Below, piece after piece: positions 33,258 to 42,049 of a stretch of DNA of 64,000 bases (position 1 is its first letter; the number at the start of each line of letters is the position of its first letter). The stretch lies in assembly GCA_902800715.1 (NCBI GenBank), contig CADCFN010000001.1, positions 164,446 to 228,445 on the forward strand. The letters are read 5' to 3'. The notes under the pieces are model-generated. The model saw only the letters and a list, made by a program, of their open reading frames with translations. It ran no database searches and was not told the origin of the DNA. The DNA is from an uncultured Bacteroidales bacterium. GTDB taxonomy: Bacteria; Bacteroidota; Bacteroidia; Bacteroidales; Muribaculaceae. Position numbers and translations under genes: made by a program.

Positions 33258-34286
33258 ATGTGTGAAGATATGCTGAAGAAGATTTTGGTTTTAGCGTGCA
33301 TGCTGGCGCTGATGATGCCGGTATGGGCAGGCGGGCACAAGGACGACGGGCCCGTCGTGGCGGCTTATGTGACAGGATGGAACGAGACCATGGAACTGCC
33401 TGACTGCTCGGTGCTGACGCACATCAACTACGCCTTTGGCAACGTGAACAAGACCTACGACGGGGTGACCATCCAGCGTCCCGAGCGGCTACGGCAATTG
33501 GTCGAATTGAAGAAGGACCACAAAATCTATATCGTGCTGAGCATTGGCGGTTGGACGGCAGGCGGCTTCAGCGAGATGGCATCGACCGAGAGGCGGCGCA
33601 AGGCGTTTGCCCGCGACTGCAAGCGCATCGTCAAGGAGTATCACCTCGATGGCATCGACATGGACTGGGAGTACCCCAGCAGCAACGAGGCCGGCATCTC
33701 GGCATCGCCAGCCGACATCGACAACTTCACGCTGCTGATGCGCGAACTGCGCAAAGCTCTGGGCAAAGATTACCTGCTGTCGTGCGCCACGATTGCCGAT
33801 GCCCGATATGTCGATTTCAAGGCCATTGAGCCCTACGTTGACCTGGTGAACATCATGATGTATGACGTGGGCAACCCACCCTATCACCATGCAGCACTAT
33901 ACCGCAGCGAGATGTCAGGCCGAGTGACAGCACAGGAAGCCTTCCAGGCACATCTCAATGCTGGAATTCCAGCCAACAAACTGGTGCTGGGGGTGCCTTT
34001 CTATGGCCGCTCAGTCAAGGGGTTCGGCGACGCTTCCTACGGGGCTCTCGTCAAGCGCACCGATGTCACCCGCATGTGGGATGACGTGGCCAAGGTGCCC
34101 TATCTCGTCAACGACGACGGCGAATTTGTCTGCACCTATGAGGACGCCGAGTCGCTGGCCTGGAAATGCAGGTTCGTCAAGCAGACAGGCATGCGCGGCG
34201 CCATGTATTGGGAATACCGGTGCGACGACGAGGCCGGCACACTGCGTAATGCCGTCTGGAACGGCATCATGACCAACCCCAAGTGA
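33258..34286 (+). CDS. Glycoside hydrolase family 18 (chitinase/endo-glycosidase-like)
   Basis: 342 residues from ATG 33258; ATG 33270 gives a neater signal peptide (MLKKILVLACMLALMMPVWA). The GH18 active-site motif is complete: DGIDMDWEYP at 131-140 with catalytic Glu138; SIGGW at 95-99 is the upstream conserved strand. NIMMYDVGNPPYHHAALY and the closing MRGAMYWEYRCDD match the barrel. It cleaves beta-1,4-GlcNAc linkages; chitin, peptidoglycan-derived or N-glycan substrates are possible. The GDPD gene precedes it by 49 bp. Confidence 0.92.
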   Translation: MCEDMLKKILVLACMLALMMPVWAGGHKDDGPVVAAYVTGWNETMELPDCSVLTHINYAFGNVNKTYDGVTIQRPERLRQLVELKKDHKIYIVLSIGGWTAGGFSEMASTERRRKAFARDCKRIVKEYHLDGIDMDWEYPSSNEAGISASPADIDNFTLLMRELRKALGKDYLLSCATIADARYVDFKAIEPYVDLVNIMMYDVGNPPYHHAALYRSEMSGRVTAQEAFQAHLNAGIPANKLVLGVPFYGRSVKGFGDASYGALVKRTDVTRMWDDVAKVPYLVNDDGEFVCTYEDAESLAWKCRFVKQTGMRGAMYWEYRCDDEAGTLRNAVWNGIMTNPK

Positions 34287-34300
34287 TATTATTTTGATGC

Positions 34301-34969
34301 TTACAACTCGCGGGCTCCGAGTTTCTCGAGAGTTTTGCGCGAGATTTTAGTCCACTTTTCGGTAGGAGCTGAATCGTCAAAGGCGTTGGACATCTTCGTC
34401 TGGCGCTTCCACGTCAGGTAGTTCTCGCTGACTAGGGTGATTGTCCCCGTATTGCGCTGCATCTCTTCCTTATCCATGCCAATGAGGAAAAAGTCGCCGT
34501 TCTGGTAGCGATAGGAATAAGTGTCTGTTGAAACGCCATAACTGCCCGCACTGCAAAACAGCTGAATTGAAATGCGTATTACACCGCGGTCGGTAATCTC
34601 CAGACTCACGTCATTGTGGCAATTCTCACTATCATCGCCAGGGATGACGTTGTCATAGGCTTTCCATTGATGGAACTGGCCTTGTGCCGTGCCAAAGTAG
34701 ATGGCGAGGATGGGCTGGTTGAAGTTATAGACGTATCCATCGCTGCGCGTGATAGTGTTCTCTACATCATCGGGGGTTGCCACAACGACAAGATCAGGGA
34801 TGCCGTCCTTGTTCAGGTCACCTTGCGCTTCCTGATGCGACCAACCTGCAGGCACGATGCCCTCGACCGAAACGCCCTGCGGTTTCAGTTCCACAGCCTG
34901 AGCGCCCAGACAGGTGCAAAGCGACAGCATCAGGCTGACAAGACCATATTGGATATTGTATGATTTCAT
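34301..34969 (-). CDS. Secreted protein with an FG-GAP-like repeat
   Basis: 222 residues from ATG 34969 (longer upstream frames overlap the next gene and lack support). Signal peptide MKSYNIQYGLVSLMLSLCTCLGAQA. GDLNKDGIPDLVVVATPDD (near residue 50) is an FG-GAP/VCBS-type calcium loop, followed by beta-rich sequence. No enzymatic motif seen. The start sits one base after the stop of the frameshifted gene upstream, so the two form a pair. Function unknown. Confidence 0.75.
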   Translation of the reverse strand: MKSYNIQYGLVSLMLSLCTCLGAQAVELKPQGVSVEGIVPAGWSHQEAQGDLNKDGIPDLVVVATPDDVENTITRSDGYVYNFNQPILAIYFGTAQGQFHQWKAYDNVIPGDDSENCHNDVSLEITDRGVIRISIQLFCSAGSYGVSTDTYSYRYQNGDFFLIGMDKEEMQRNTGTITLVSENYLTWKRQTKMSNAFDDSAPTEKWTKISRKTLEKLGAREL

Positions 34970-34970
34970 C

Positions 34971-35689
34971 TTATTGCTGCTTGAAACGCATACCGTCCCA
35001 CACGAGACGGGCTTCGGTCTTCTTGTTGCCCTGATAGACAACAACATTGATGTCCTTGCCCTGCTGCGGCAAGCTATAGACGGCGATGGTCTCGTCAAGT
35101 ACCGTCATCTCCTTTACCGTCATCTGGCAGTTCGCCTCATCGATGACTGGCTTGACGTATGCCCCGAGCCACTCATCATCAACGGACCATATCTGTCGAG
35201 TGGCGTTGTCATAGAGGTAGAACATGGTGCCGCTGTACTGGCCAATCATGTACTTGCCGTCCATCATCGAAATGACGTTCTCGGCAATGAGTTTGTGCTT
35301 GCCGTCGGCACAGTTCCAGTAACACATCTCGACGATGGTCTGTGCATCCATGTCCTCAAAGTCATCGCACAGTTTAGCGTCGAATGTGTAGCGCAGATAG
35401 CCGTTCTTGTCATCCACGATGAACTGGCAACACTGCTCCTGGGGTTCGTTGCGCAGATAATGATTCCAGGCGACACTGAGGCTTCCCATAATTTCACTCG
35501 TCTCATCCTGGGTGATGTACGCTGTGAGAAAGTCCCCGATTTTTGGGCTTTTCCCTGGTACTTCACCTTGTTTTCCAACTGGTAGACAAGGATATCTTTG
35601 GGATAGCTCTTCTGGGCCTGAGCGCGAAAACCATGCAGTGCAACCATGGTCACACACATCATCACGATAGTAATTATTCTCTTGTTCAT
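34971..35689 (-). pseudogene. Secreted protein gene with a frameshift
   Basis: The start ATG 35689 gives a signal peptide (MNKRIITIVMMCVTMVALHGFRAQA) and KSYPKDILVYQLENKVKYQGKAQK. The frame is then lost, and the rest (KIGDFLTAYITQDETSEIMGSL ... YQGNKKTEARLVWDGMRFKQQ) continues in another frame. The switch lies in the homopolymer-rich stretch 35531-35558. Either a real frameshift or a sequencing error. The restored product would be about 240 residues, secreted. No known domain. Confidence 0.8.
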
Positions 35690-35759
35690 AGCTTTCAATA
35701 TTTAAAATATTAGTGCGTAAAGGGTATACTGCAATTATTGCGCCATTTGCAACAGAGGA

Positions 35760-38700
35760 TTATTTCATCATTTCCTGAACGGCACGCTCGAGTTGGCGGT
35801 CGTGGCCGTTGAGGTAGTCCTCAGGGGTGTTATAGACCTCGATGTCAGGCATGAGCTGGGTGTTCTCGCAGAAGCTGCCGCGCATGTCACGGCAGCCCAC
35901 CTGCGGAATGCCGAAAATGAGAGAACGGTCAATCAGCGTTTCCCACCACACCGCGGTCATCGTGCCGGGCACAGGGGTGCCGATGAGTTTACCGATGCCC
36001 AGTTCCTTGTACACGAAGGGGAAGCCATGGCCGTTGCTGTAGTCATCCTCACACATCAGTACACACGAGGGTTTGGTCCACTTGTTGTAGGGGTCGGAAC
36101 CTACTACTTTACCGTGGGGGACGAAGGTCTGGTACTGCTTGCCGCTGAGCAGGGTACACAGGTCGTCGTGCAGCCAGCCACCGCCATTGTGGCGTTCATC
36201 AACGATGACGGCCTTGCGGTTGCGGTTCTTGTCACTGAGCAGTTCACGATAAACGGTGCGGAACGATTCGCTGTTCATCTCCTTGACGTGTACATACGCC
36301 AACTGGCCGCCCGACAGGCTGTCCACCAGGGCGCGGTTACGGTCCACCCAGCGCTTGTAGAGCAGCTCGTTCTGCTCGCCTTTGCTAATGGCCTTGACAG
36401 TGACATCAAAACGCTTTTTGGTGGTCGGGTTATAGACGGTGACATGGATGGGTTTGCCGGCCTTACCGTCGAGCATCCAGTTGTAGTCCTTGCCAGCGGA
36501 GATGCCGTTTCCATCGATTGCCTCGATGATGCAACCGGGGGTTACACCCGTCTTCTTCACGTCAAACGGACCACGCTTGATGACCTCCTCGACACGCAGG
36601 CCGTCGCCCTGATAGGTGTCGTCCAGGAAGAGGCCCAGGGCTGCCGTCTTGAGGGCGGCTCCCTCAGGATTGTAGCGGGCGCCCGTGTGGGAGCCGTTCA
36701 GTTCGCCGAGCATCTCGCTCAACATGTCGCGGAAGTCGTAATTGTTGTTGATATAGGGCAGGAAACGCTTGTAGTTGTCGCGATAGCCTTCCCAGTCCAC
36801 ACCATGGATATCCTCGACATAGAATTTGTCCTTGACCTGCTGCCAGATGTGGTTAAAGATGTATTCCCGCTCCTGATAGGGACGGTAGTTGAAGTTGGCC
36901 TCAAAGTCGACGGCCTCGGGTTTACCCTTTGCCAAGTCAATCTTCTTGATGCCGCTACCCGTGCAGACGAACAGGTTCTTGCCGTCCTTGGAGGCCATCA
37001 TGGGGCCACTGCCCACGCCCTTGAGCACGATTTCGGTCTTGTTCTCGCGCAGGTCGTGTTTCCACAAGTCCATGCCGCCCTCGAAGGCCGCCTGGTAGTA
37101 CAATGTGTCACCGCCATTGGAAAGGACGGCACCACCCAGGTGTGACGAATTCACCGTCAGTCGTGCGATGCGGTCGCGGCAGTTGTCCAGGTCAAACTGC
37201 AAGGCGGGCACAGCGGGTTTCTCCTCGGCAGCGGCACCTTTTTTCTTCTTGTTGTCTTTCTTTTTGGCGGGTTTGTCGTTCTTGCCCTTGTTGTCCGCCT
37301 CTTTTTTCTTTTCTTTTTCGGCTTCCTCAAGCAGGACCTTCTCCTCCTTGGTCATCCTGAAACGGTCATAGGCGTCCAGGTCAAAGAACATGATGTACAC
37401 ATCGTCCTCGGTGCCCCAGCTGCCATGACTGCGATAGCCGGCACGGTCGCTAGTAAATATCATCGCCTTGCCACCGAGCACCCACTTGGCATTGCCCTCG
37501 TTGTAGCCGCTCTCGGTCAGGTTGTGTACCTCGCCGTTGCCACTGGCATTGACCAATGCCACGTCCTGGCTGTTCCAGCCGCCCTCACCGATGTAGGACG
37601 ACAGCAGCCAACGGCTGTCGGGACTCCACTCATACCACACGTCACCGTCGCTATAGGAGTAGATGTATTTGCCGTCCATCAGGGTGCGCACAGCCTTGCT
37701 CTTCACATCGACAGCCCGCAGTGTGGCGCGGTCTTCGAGGAAAGCGACGCTCTTGCCGTCGGGACTGTAGGAGGGCTGGATGCTGGTCTTGCCCGTGTTG
37801 GTCAGTTGTTCTTCCACCAGGTCGGTGGCATAGGTGAACTGCTTCTCGTCCTTGTTCTTGATGCTGGTTTGGTAAATCTGCCACATACCGCCACGCTCGC
37901 TGTCATAGACGATGCTGCGGCCATCGGGCGAGAAATCGATGGTGCGTTCCTGCTCGGGAGTGTTGGTGACCTGCTTGGTGGTCTTGTAATCGACCGAGGT
38001 GACATACACATCGCCGTGCATGACAAAAGCCACTTCCTTGCCACTGGGCGACACGCTGATGGCTGTTGCTCCGCTGGTCTCGATTTGGCGCACAAGGTCC
38101 TTATCATCGACATCGGCAGCGATGGTGATATCAACCTTACGGGGTTGCCCACCCTCTTGCAGGGTGTAGATTTCACCGTTATAGCCGTAACACAGCGTGC
38201 CGTTATTGGCTACCGTGAGGAAACGCACAGGATTCTTCTCATGGCGGGTGAGTTGCTTGGGCTGGCTACCGCCAACGGTGTTCTTATACACGTTGAAGGT
38301 GCCGTCCTGTTCGCTCAGGTAATAATAGGCGTTGCCGTCGGGTGCCCAACGGGGCGTACGGTCCTCGCCGTTAAAGGAGGTCAATTTGGTGAATTTGCCG
38401 TTCTGGTTCAGCCACACGTCACGTGTGATGGATGAGGTGTGGTGCTTGCGGAAGGGGTCCTCATAACCCTTGATGTCGTGGTAGAGGATATCTCCGCGGG
38501 CGTTGATGCTCAGGTCCTGCATGGGCAGTGCCGAGAACAGACGCGCACGACCGCCGTCGGTACTCACCTGATAGACCTGTGGGAACGAGCGGCCGGCAAA
38601 GAGGATAGACTTGGCAGTGGGCATAATTGTGGCCTCGAACAGCACGGTGCCATCGTCCAGGAAACACAACGGGGTCTCGTTACCGCTGTCGGTGGTCAGA

Positions 38701-39011
38701 CGCTTGGGCGTGCCACCGTCCTTATCCACGATAAACACGTCGAGGCTGCCCTCGCGGGCCGAGGCAAAGGCAATGCGCTGGCCATTGGGACTCCACACGG
38801 GATAGGCGTCATAGGCCGCATTCGACGTCAGCTGGTGGGCAGTGCCGCCCTGTGAGGCCACGGTAAAGAGGTCTCCTTTATAGGAGAAAGCGATGGTATT
38901 TCCATCGGGCGAAATGGCACTGAAACGCATCCACAATGGGTTAGTCTGGGCCGTTGAAGCGAGGGCTAGCAAGGCTGCTGCAACCACGGCAAGTCTTCTC
39001 TTGATTCTCAT
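35760..39011 (-). CDS. Tricorn-protease-like S41 peptidase
   Basis: 1083 residues. Signal peptide MRIKRRLAVVAAALLALASTAQT. Residues about 25-560 are WD40-like PD40 beta-propeller repeats (SPDGNTIAFSYKGDLFTV, WSPNGQRIAFAS, SPDGKSVAFLED). A Lys/Glu-rich linker (about 560-600, VLLEEAEKEKKKEADNKGKNDK) follows, then a PDZ region and the S41 catalytic domain, with VIVDERHNGGGW and YSNGHGFPFVYKE holding the likely nucleophile Ser. Tricorn trims peptides from larger proteases; this secreted form may degrade external peptides, which would suit the peptide transporters and pepT. Confidence 0.92.
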   Translation of the reverse strand: MRIKRRLAVVAAALLALASTAQTNPLWMRFSAISPDGNTIAFSYKGDLFTVASQGGTAHQLTSNAAYDAYPVWSPNGQRIAFASAREGSLDVFIVDKDGGTPKRLTTDSGNETPLCFLDDGTVLFEATIMPTAKSILFAGRSFPQVYQVSTDGGRARLFSALPMQDLSINARGDILYHDIKGYEDPFRKHHTSSITRDVWLNQNGKFTKLTSFNGEDRTPRWAPDGNAYYYLSEQDGTFNVYKNTVGGSQPKQLTRHEKNPVRFLTVANNGTLCYGYNGEIYTLQEGGQPRKVDITIAADVDDKDLVRQIETSGATAISVSPSGKEVAFVMHGDVYVTSVDYKTTKQVTNTPEQERTIDFSPDGRSIVYDSERGGMWQIYQTSIKNKDEKQFTYATDLVEEQLTNTGKTSIQPSYSPDGKSVAFLEDRATLRAVDVKSKAVRTLMDGKYIYSYSDGDVWYEWSPDSRWLLSSYIGEGGWNSQDVALVNASGNGEVHNLTESGYNEGNAKWVLGGKAMIFTSDRAGYRSHGSWGTEDDVYIMFFDLDAYDRFRMTKEEKVLLEEAEKEKKKEADNKGKNDKPAKKKDNKKKKGAAAEEKPAVPALQFDLDNCRDRIARLTVNSSHLGGAVLSNGGDTLYYQAAFEGGMDLWKHDLRENKTEIVLKGVGSGPMMASKDGKNLFVCTGSGIKKIDLAKGKPEAVDFEANFNYRPYQEREYIFNHIWQQVKDKFYVEDIHGVDWEGYRDNYKRFLPYINNNYDFRDMLSEMLGELNGSHTGARYNPEGAALKTAALGLFLDDTYQGDGLRVEEVIKRGPFDVKKTGVTPGCIIEAIDGNGISAGKDYNWMLDGKAGKPIHVTVYNPTTKKRFDVTVKAISKGEQNELLYKRWVDRNRALVDSLSGGQLAYVHVKEMNSESFRTVYRELLSDKNRNRKAVIVDERHNGGGWLHDDLCTLLSGKQYQTFVPHGKVVGSDPYNKWTKPSCVLMCEDDYSNGHGFPFVYKELGIGKLIGTPVPGTMTAVWWETLIDRSLIFGIPQVGCRDMRGSFCENTQLMPDIEVYNTPEDYLNGHDRQLERAVQEMMK

Positions 39012-39071
39012 ATTTAAAATCCGTTTGGGTTATTTTTTGCAAATATACATCAAAATCTTCGGAAATCAGCG

Positions 39072-39079
39072 TATATTTG
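39072..39079 (+). promoter_or_regulatory. Promoter -7 box (TATATTTG) for the DUF4298 gene
   Basis: TATATTTG 32 bp before the ATG. A matching minus-strand box (CAAATATA at 39040-39047) can serve the tricorn-like gene, so this is a divergent promoter region. Confidence 0.6.
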
Positions 39080-39111
39080 TCTCCTAATTGTAATCATCAG
39101 ATAAGACCGCT

Positions 39112-39393
39112 ATGGATGAGAGAAAAAAACAGTTGGCACGCATCCGCCAGATGGAGCGCCGATACCGTGCAGTCACGGCTGCCATGAAGCGCCTTAACGC
39201 CGCCCTCGACAAGTGGGAGGCAGTGCAGGACGATATCGCCGCGCTCAGTGAATACTACAGCAGCCAGGAGTGGCGCAAGGACTTTGAAGACGACGAGGCA
39301 GGACTGCTGCCCGAGGACCTGAAACGCGGAGTCCTCTCGGAAGACGGCCTTTGGAACCTACTCGACAGCTGCAAGGAACTTAGGATAGAATAA
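39112..39393 (+). CDS. DUF4298 domain protein
   Basis: 93 residues, all one domain: MDERKKQLARIRQMERRYRAVTAAMKRLNAALDKWEAVQDDIAALSEYYSSQEWRKDFE is a long helical, charged stretch followed by GLLPEDLKRGVLSEDGLWNLLD. This matches the small DUF4298 family found in gut bacteria. Cytoplasmic by composition. Function unknown. It lies 27 bp before the AlkZ-like gene and could be cotranscribed with it. Confidence 0.85.
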   Translation: MDERKKQLARIRQMERRYRAVTAAMKRLNAALDKWEAVQDDIAALSEYYSSQEWRKDFEDDEAGLLPEDLKRGVLSEDGLWNLLDSCKELRIE

Positions 39394-39420
39394 GGACGGT
39401 TATTTTGATGTATTTTTGAT

Positions 39421-40461
39421 ATGAATCCTGTTGCCATCCGCCTTCTCAACCAGCAACTAGCCACTCCGCAGTTCGGTAGTCCTGCCGAGGTGGTCAGCCA
39501 CATGGGCGCCGTTCAGGCCCAGGAATACCGCATGATGCGCTGGGCGGTAGCTATGCGCACCCGCAAGCCATCGTCAGGGGCGTTCAAGGCAGCCTTCGAC
39601 AGCGGACGCATCATCCGTCTGCACCTGATGCGTGGCACGTGGCAACTGGTCACAGCCGAGGATTACTGGCCTTTGATTGACCTGTGCGCCCCCAAGGCCA
39701 TCGCTGTTATCCGCGGGTGGATGAGTAGCAACCGAATCACCATTCCTGAAGAGGAAATCACCGCCATCAGGGACATCCTTGCCCGCACGGCAGCCGACAA
39801 GGGGAGCGTGACTAAAGAGGATTTCGTCCAGGCACTAGCTGAGCGTGACATCCACATGGACGCCCACCGTCTGTCTTATCACATCCGCATGGCAGAATTG
39901 TCAGGAACACTCTGTAGCGGCGACCTGTTGCCCATGAAAGCCACCTATGCGCTCACTGCCAACAAGGTGGAACCGAGAAACGCCATCGACCGCGACGAGG
40001 CGCTGATGCGCTTTGCCAGCAAGTATTTCCAGAGCCGACAGCCTGCCACGCTCGAGGATTTCGTGTGGTGGTCGGGACTGAACATCGGCGATTGCCGCAA
40101 AGCAATAGCACTGCTGGGTAACAGGATTCACACCGTGAAATGGCGAGGCCGTGAGTTTTATCTCACCGATGATTGCCGCACGCGCGGATTCCGCAAGGGC
40201 AAATACCTCTTGATTCCGCCCTACGACGAATACCTCATCGGCTACAAGAGCCGCGACATCGTCCTGCCAGCCGAGCACACCCACCGCGCCCACAACAACA
40301 GCGGCATCTTCCAACCCATCATCGCCCATGACGGCATCATCTGCGGCAACTGGACGCCCTTTAAGGCCGACTGCCAAGTTCAATTCTTTGACGGAGACCA
40401 TTCTGCCGAACTGCAAACCGAATGGGAAATCTATAAAAAGTTTCTAGTTTCTAGTTCTTAG
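39421..40461 (+). CDS. AlkZ-like winged-helix DNA-binding protein (HTH_42 family)
   Basis: 346 residues. The family pattern is clear: RLLNQQLATPQFGSPAEVVSHMGAVQAQEYRMMRWAVAMR, IRLHLMRGTWQLVTAEDYW and the C-terminal GTPF-like NWTPFKADCQVQFF. VQAQEY (Gln32, Gln34) is the QxQ motif that is catalytic in the AlkZ/YcaQ DNA glycosylases, which excise alkylated bases and unhook interstrand crosslinks. Whether this subfamily has the same activity is uncertain. The TATTTTTG at 39411-39418 ends only 2 bp before the ATG. Confidence 0.85.
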   Translation: MNPVAIRLLNQQLATPQFGSPAEVVSHMGAVQAQEYRMMRWAVAMRTRKPSSGAFKAAFDSGRIIRLHLMRGTWQLVTAEDYWPLIDLCAPKAIAVIRGWMSSNRITIPEEEITAIRDILARTAADKGSVTKEDFVQALAERDIHMDAHRLSYHIRMAELSGTLCSGDLLPMKATYALTANKVEPRNAIDRDEALMRFASKYFQSRQPATLEDFVWWSGLNIGDCRKAIALLGNRIHTVKWRGREFYLTDDCRTRGFRKGKYLLIPPYDEYLIGYKSRDIVLPAEHTHRAHNNSGIFQPIIAHDGIICGNWTPFKADCQVQFFDGDHSAELQTEWEIYKKFLVSSS

Positions 40462-40487
40462 TTTTTTAGAAATAAAGTACACGATAT

Positions 40488-41177
40488 ATGACATTACAAG
40501 AAGCCATTAGTGCCCGCCACAGCGTGAGGGCCTATAAAGAGCAGCCGCTGACCGATGCCGATGCTCAGGCGCTGCAAGACAAGATTGAGCAACTGAATCG
40601 CGAGGGACAGCTGCACATCCAGCTCATCCGCAACGAGCCGAAAGCGTTCCTGGGACCTTTTGCCCGCTACGGCAAGTTCCGCAACGTGACCGACTACCTC
40701 GTCATGGCAGGTGTGAAAGCCGACGACCTGGACGAGCGCATCGGCTACTACGGCGAGCAACTGGTACTGCTGGCACAGACGCTCGGGATGAATACCTGCT
40801 GGGTGGGCTTGAGTTACACCAAGATACCCGACACCTACGTCCTCGACGAGGGTGAAGTCATCAAAGCCTATATCGCCATAGGCTATGGCGAGACGCAGGG
40901 CGTGTCACACAAAATCAAGCGCGTCGACCAGGTGAGCAACGTGAGCGACGAGACACCCGACTGGTTCCGCCGCGGCGTCGAGGCTGCCCTACTCGCCCCC
41001 ACCGCAGTGAACCAGCAGAAGTTCTCGTTTGAACTCCTGCCCGCTAAGGACGGCCAACTGCCACGCGTACGCGCCAAGAAAGGTTTCTCGCTGATTGGCT
41101 ACACCCAGATGGACCTGGGCATCGCCAAATACCACTTCGAAATTGCCGCCGGAGAAGGTAATTTCCAATGGGCATAG
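40488..41177 (+). CDS. Nitroreductase-family protein (TM1586-like)
   Basis: 229 residues. ISARHSVRAYKEQPLT at the start is the nitroreductase FMN-binding signature, and the second half (LLAPTAVNQQKFSFELL) repeats the FMN-site pattern, as in the TM1586 type in which two copies of the fold are joined. GYYGEQLVLLAQTLGMNTCWVGLSY is typical of the family. It is an FMN enzyme using NAD(P)H to reduce nitro compounds or quinones. It lies between the AlkZ-like and acetyltransferase genes, loosely linked by spacing. Confidence 0.88.
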   Translation: MTLQEAISARHSVRAYKEQPLTDADAQALQDKIEQLNREGQLHIQLIRNEPKAFLGPFARYGKFRNVTDYLVMAGVKADDLDERIGYYGEQLVLLAQTLGMNTCWVGLSYTKIPDTYVLDEGEVIKAYIAIGYGETQGVSHKIKRVDQVSNVSDETPDWFRRGVEAALLAPTAVNQQKFSFELLPAKDGQLPRVRAKKGFSLIGYTQMDLGIAKYHFEIAAGEGNFQWA

Positions 41178-41184
41178 TAAATGA

Positions 41185-41838
41185 ATGATTATGAGAAGAC
41201 CTGACCCGAACGAGGCGTTTCCGAATCCAAACATTCCAAGCCTTTGCTACATCAAGAATGTGGTGAAAAATCCGAATATCATCGTGGGTGACTATACCTA
41301 CTATGATGACGTGGAAGGTGCGGACCAGTTTGAGAAACATGTCACCCACTTTTACCCCTTCATTGGCGACAAACTGATTATCGGCAAGTTTTGTGCGATA
41401 GCGCGTGGCGTAGAGTTCGTCATGAACGGCGCAAATCACAGGATGGACTGCGCGACCACCTATCCGTTCTATATCATGGGGGGCGACTGGGGCAGCGCGA
41501 TGGCGCCTGTAAAAGATGAATTGCCGCTGAAGGGTGATACCGTTGTTGGCAATGACGTGTGGATAGGGCAGAACGTGACCGTGATGCCTGGCGTCCACAT
41601 CGGTGACGGCGCCATCATCGGGACCAACTCAGTTGTGGCGAGAAATATTCCTCCATATGCTATCGCTGTGGGCAATCCGTGTTTGGTGGTTAAAAAGCGC
41701 TTCGATGACGAACTCATTGACCTGCTGCTCCAATTCAAATGGTGGAACAAAAACATCAAGGAAATAGAGTCTTTAATGCCCCTCCTCTCTTGCAATGACA
41801 TGGAGAAAGTAAAAAAAGAAATCAAGGCAAGGCTATGA
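41185..41838 (+). CDS. Vat/CatB-family hexapeptide acetyltransferase
   Basis: 217 residues. The order PNIIVGDYTYYDDVEGADQFEKHVTHFYPF, then GDKLIIGKFCAIARGVEFVMNGANHRMD, then KGDTVVGNDVWIGQNVTVMPGVHIGDGAIIGTNSVVA is that of the xenobiotic acetyltransferases (Vat streptogramin, CatB chloramphenicol). NHRMD holds the catalytic His region. Many genomic members are not resistance genes, so resistance should not be assumed. ATG 41191 is an alternative start 6 bp in. A terminator-like stem lies about 140 bp downstream. Confidence 0.87.
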   Translation: MIMRRPDPNEAFPNPNIPSLCYIKNVVKNPNIIVGDYTYYDDVEGADQFEKHVTHFYPFIGDKLIIGKFCAIARGVEFVMNGANHRMDCATTYPFYIMGGDWGSAMAPVKDELPLKGDTVVGNDVWIGQNVTVMPGVHIGDGAIIGTNSVVARNIPPYAIAVGNPCLVVKKRFDDELIDLLLQFKWWNKNIKEIESLMPLLSCNDMEKVKKEIKARL

Positions 41839-41979
41839 TTATACTGATTACCGGGGAAATGGCAGAATTGTTACTTTTACCGGAGAGTAAAGACTTTGTT
41901 TTCGAATGATGATCAATCAACATACTAAAATGTAAAAATGTGATTTTTACTGAACACCGATGAATCATAATAGAAACTT

Positions 41980-42009
41980 AGGACCGGCAGTCATGGGGCA
42001 ACCGGTCCT
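41980..42009. terminator. Terminator between the acetyltransferase and xylE
   Basis: An 8-bp stem (AGGACCGG / CCGGTCCT) with a 14-nt loop between convergent genes; on the minus strand it is followed by AAGTTTCT. Confidence 0.55.
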
Positions 42010-42049
42010 TCATTTACACATGCCGTCAATCGACGTGTTTACCTACAAG

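Noticed and set aside
35793-37145. 450-codon open frame opposite the tricorn-like gene
   Set aside because: Fully antisense to a well-supported protease, no motif, and several similar shadows lie along the same gene.
41185-41838. Antibiotic resistance gene
   Set aside because: The enzyme belongs to the Vat/CatB superfamily, but most chromosomal members are not resistance genes and no mobile context surrounds it.
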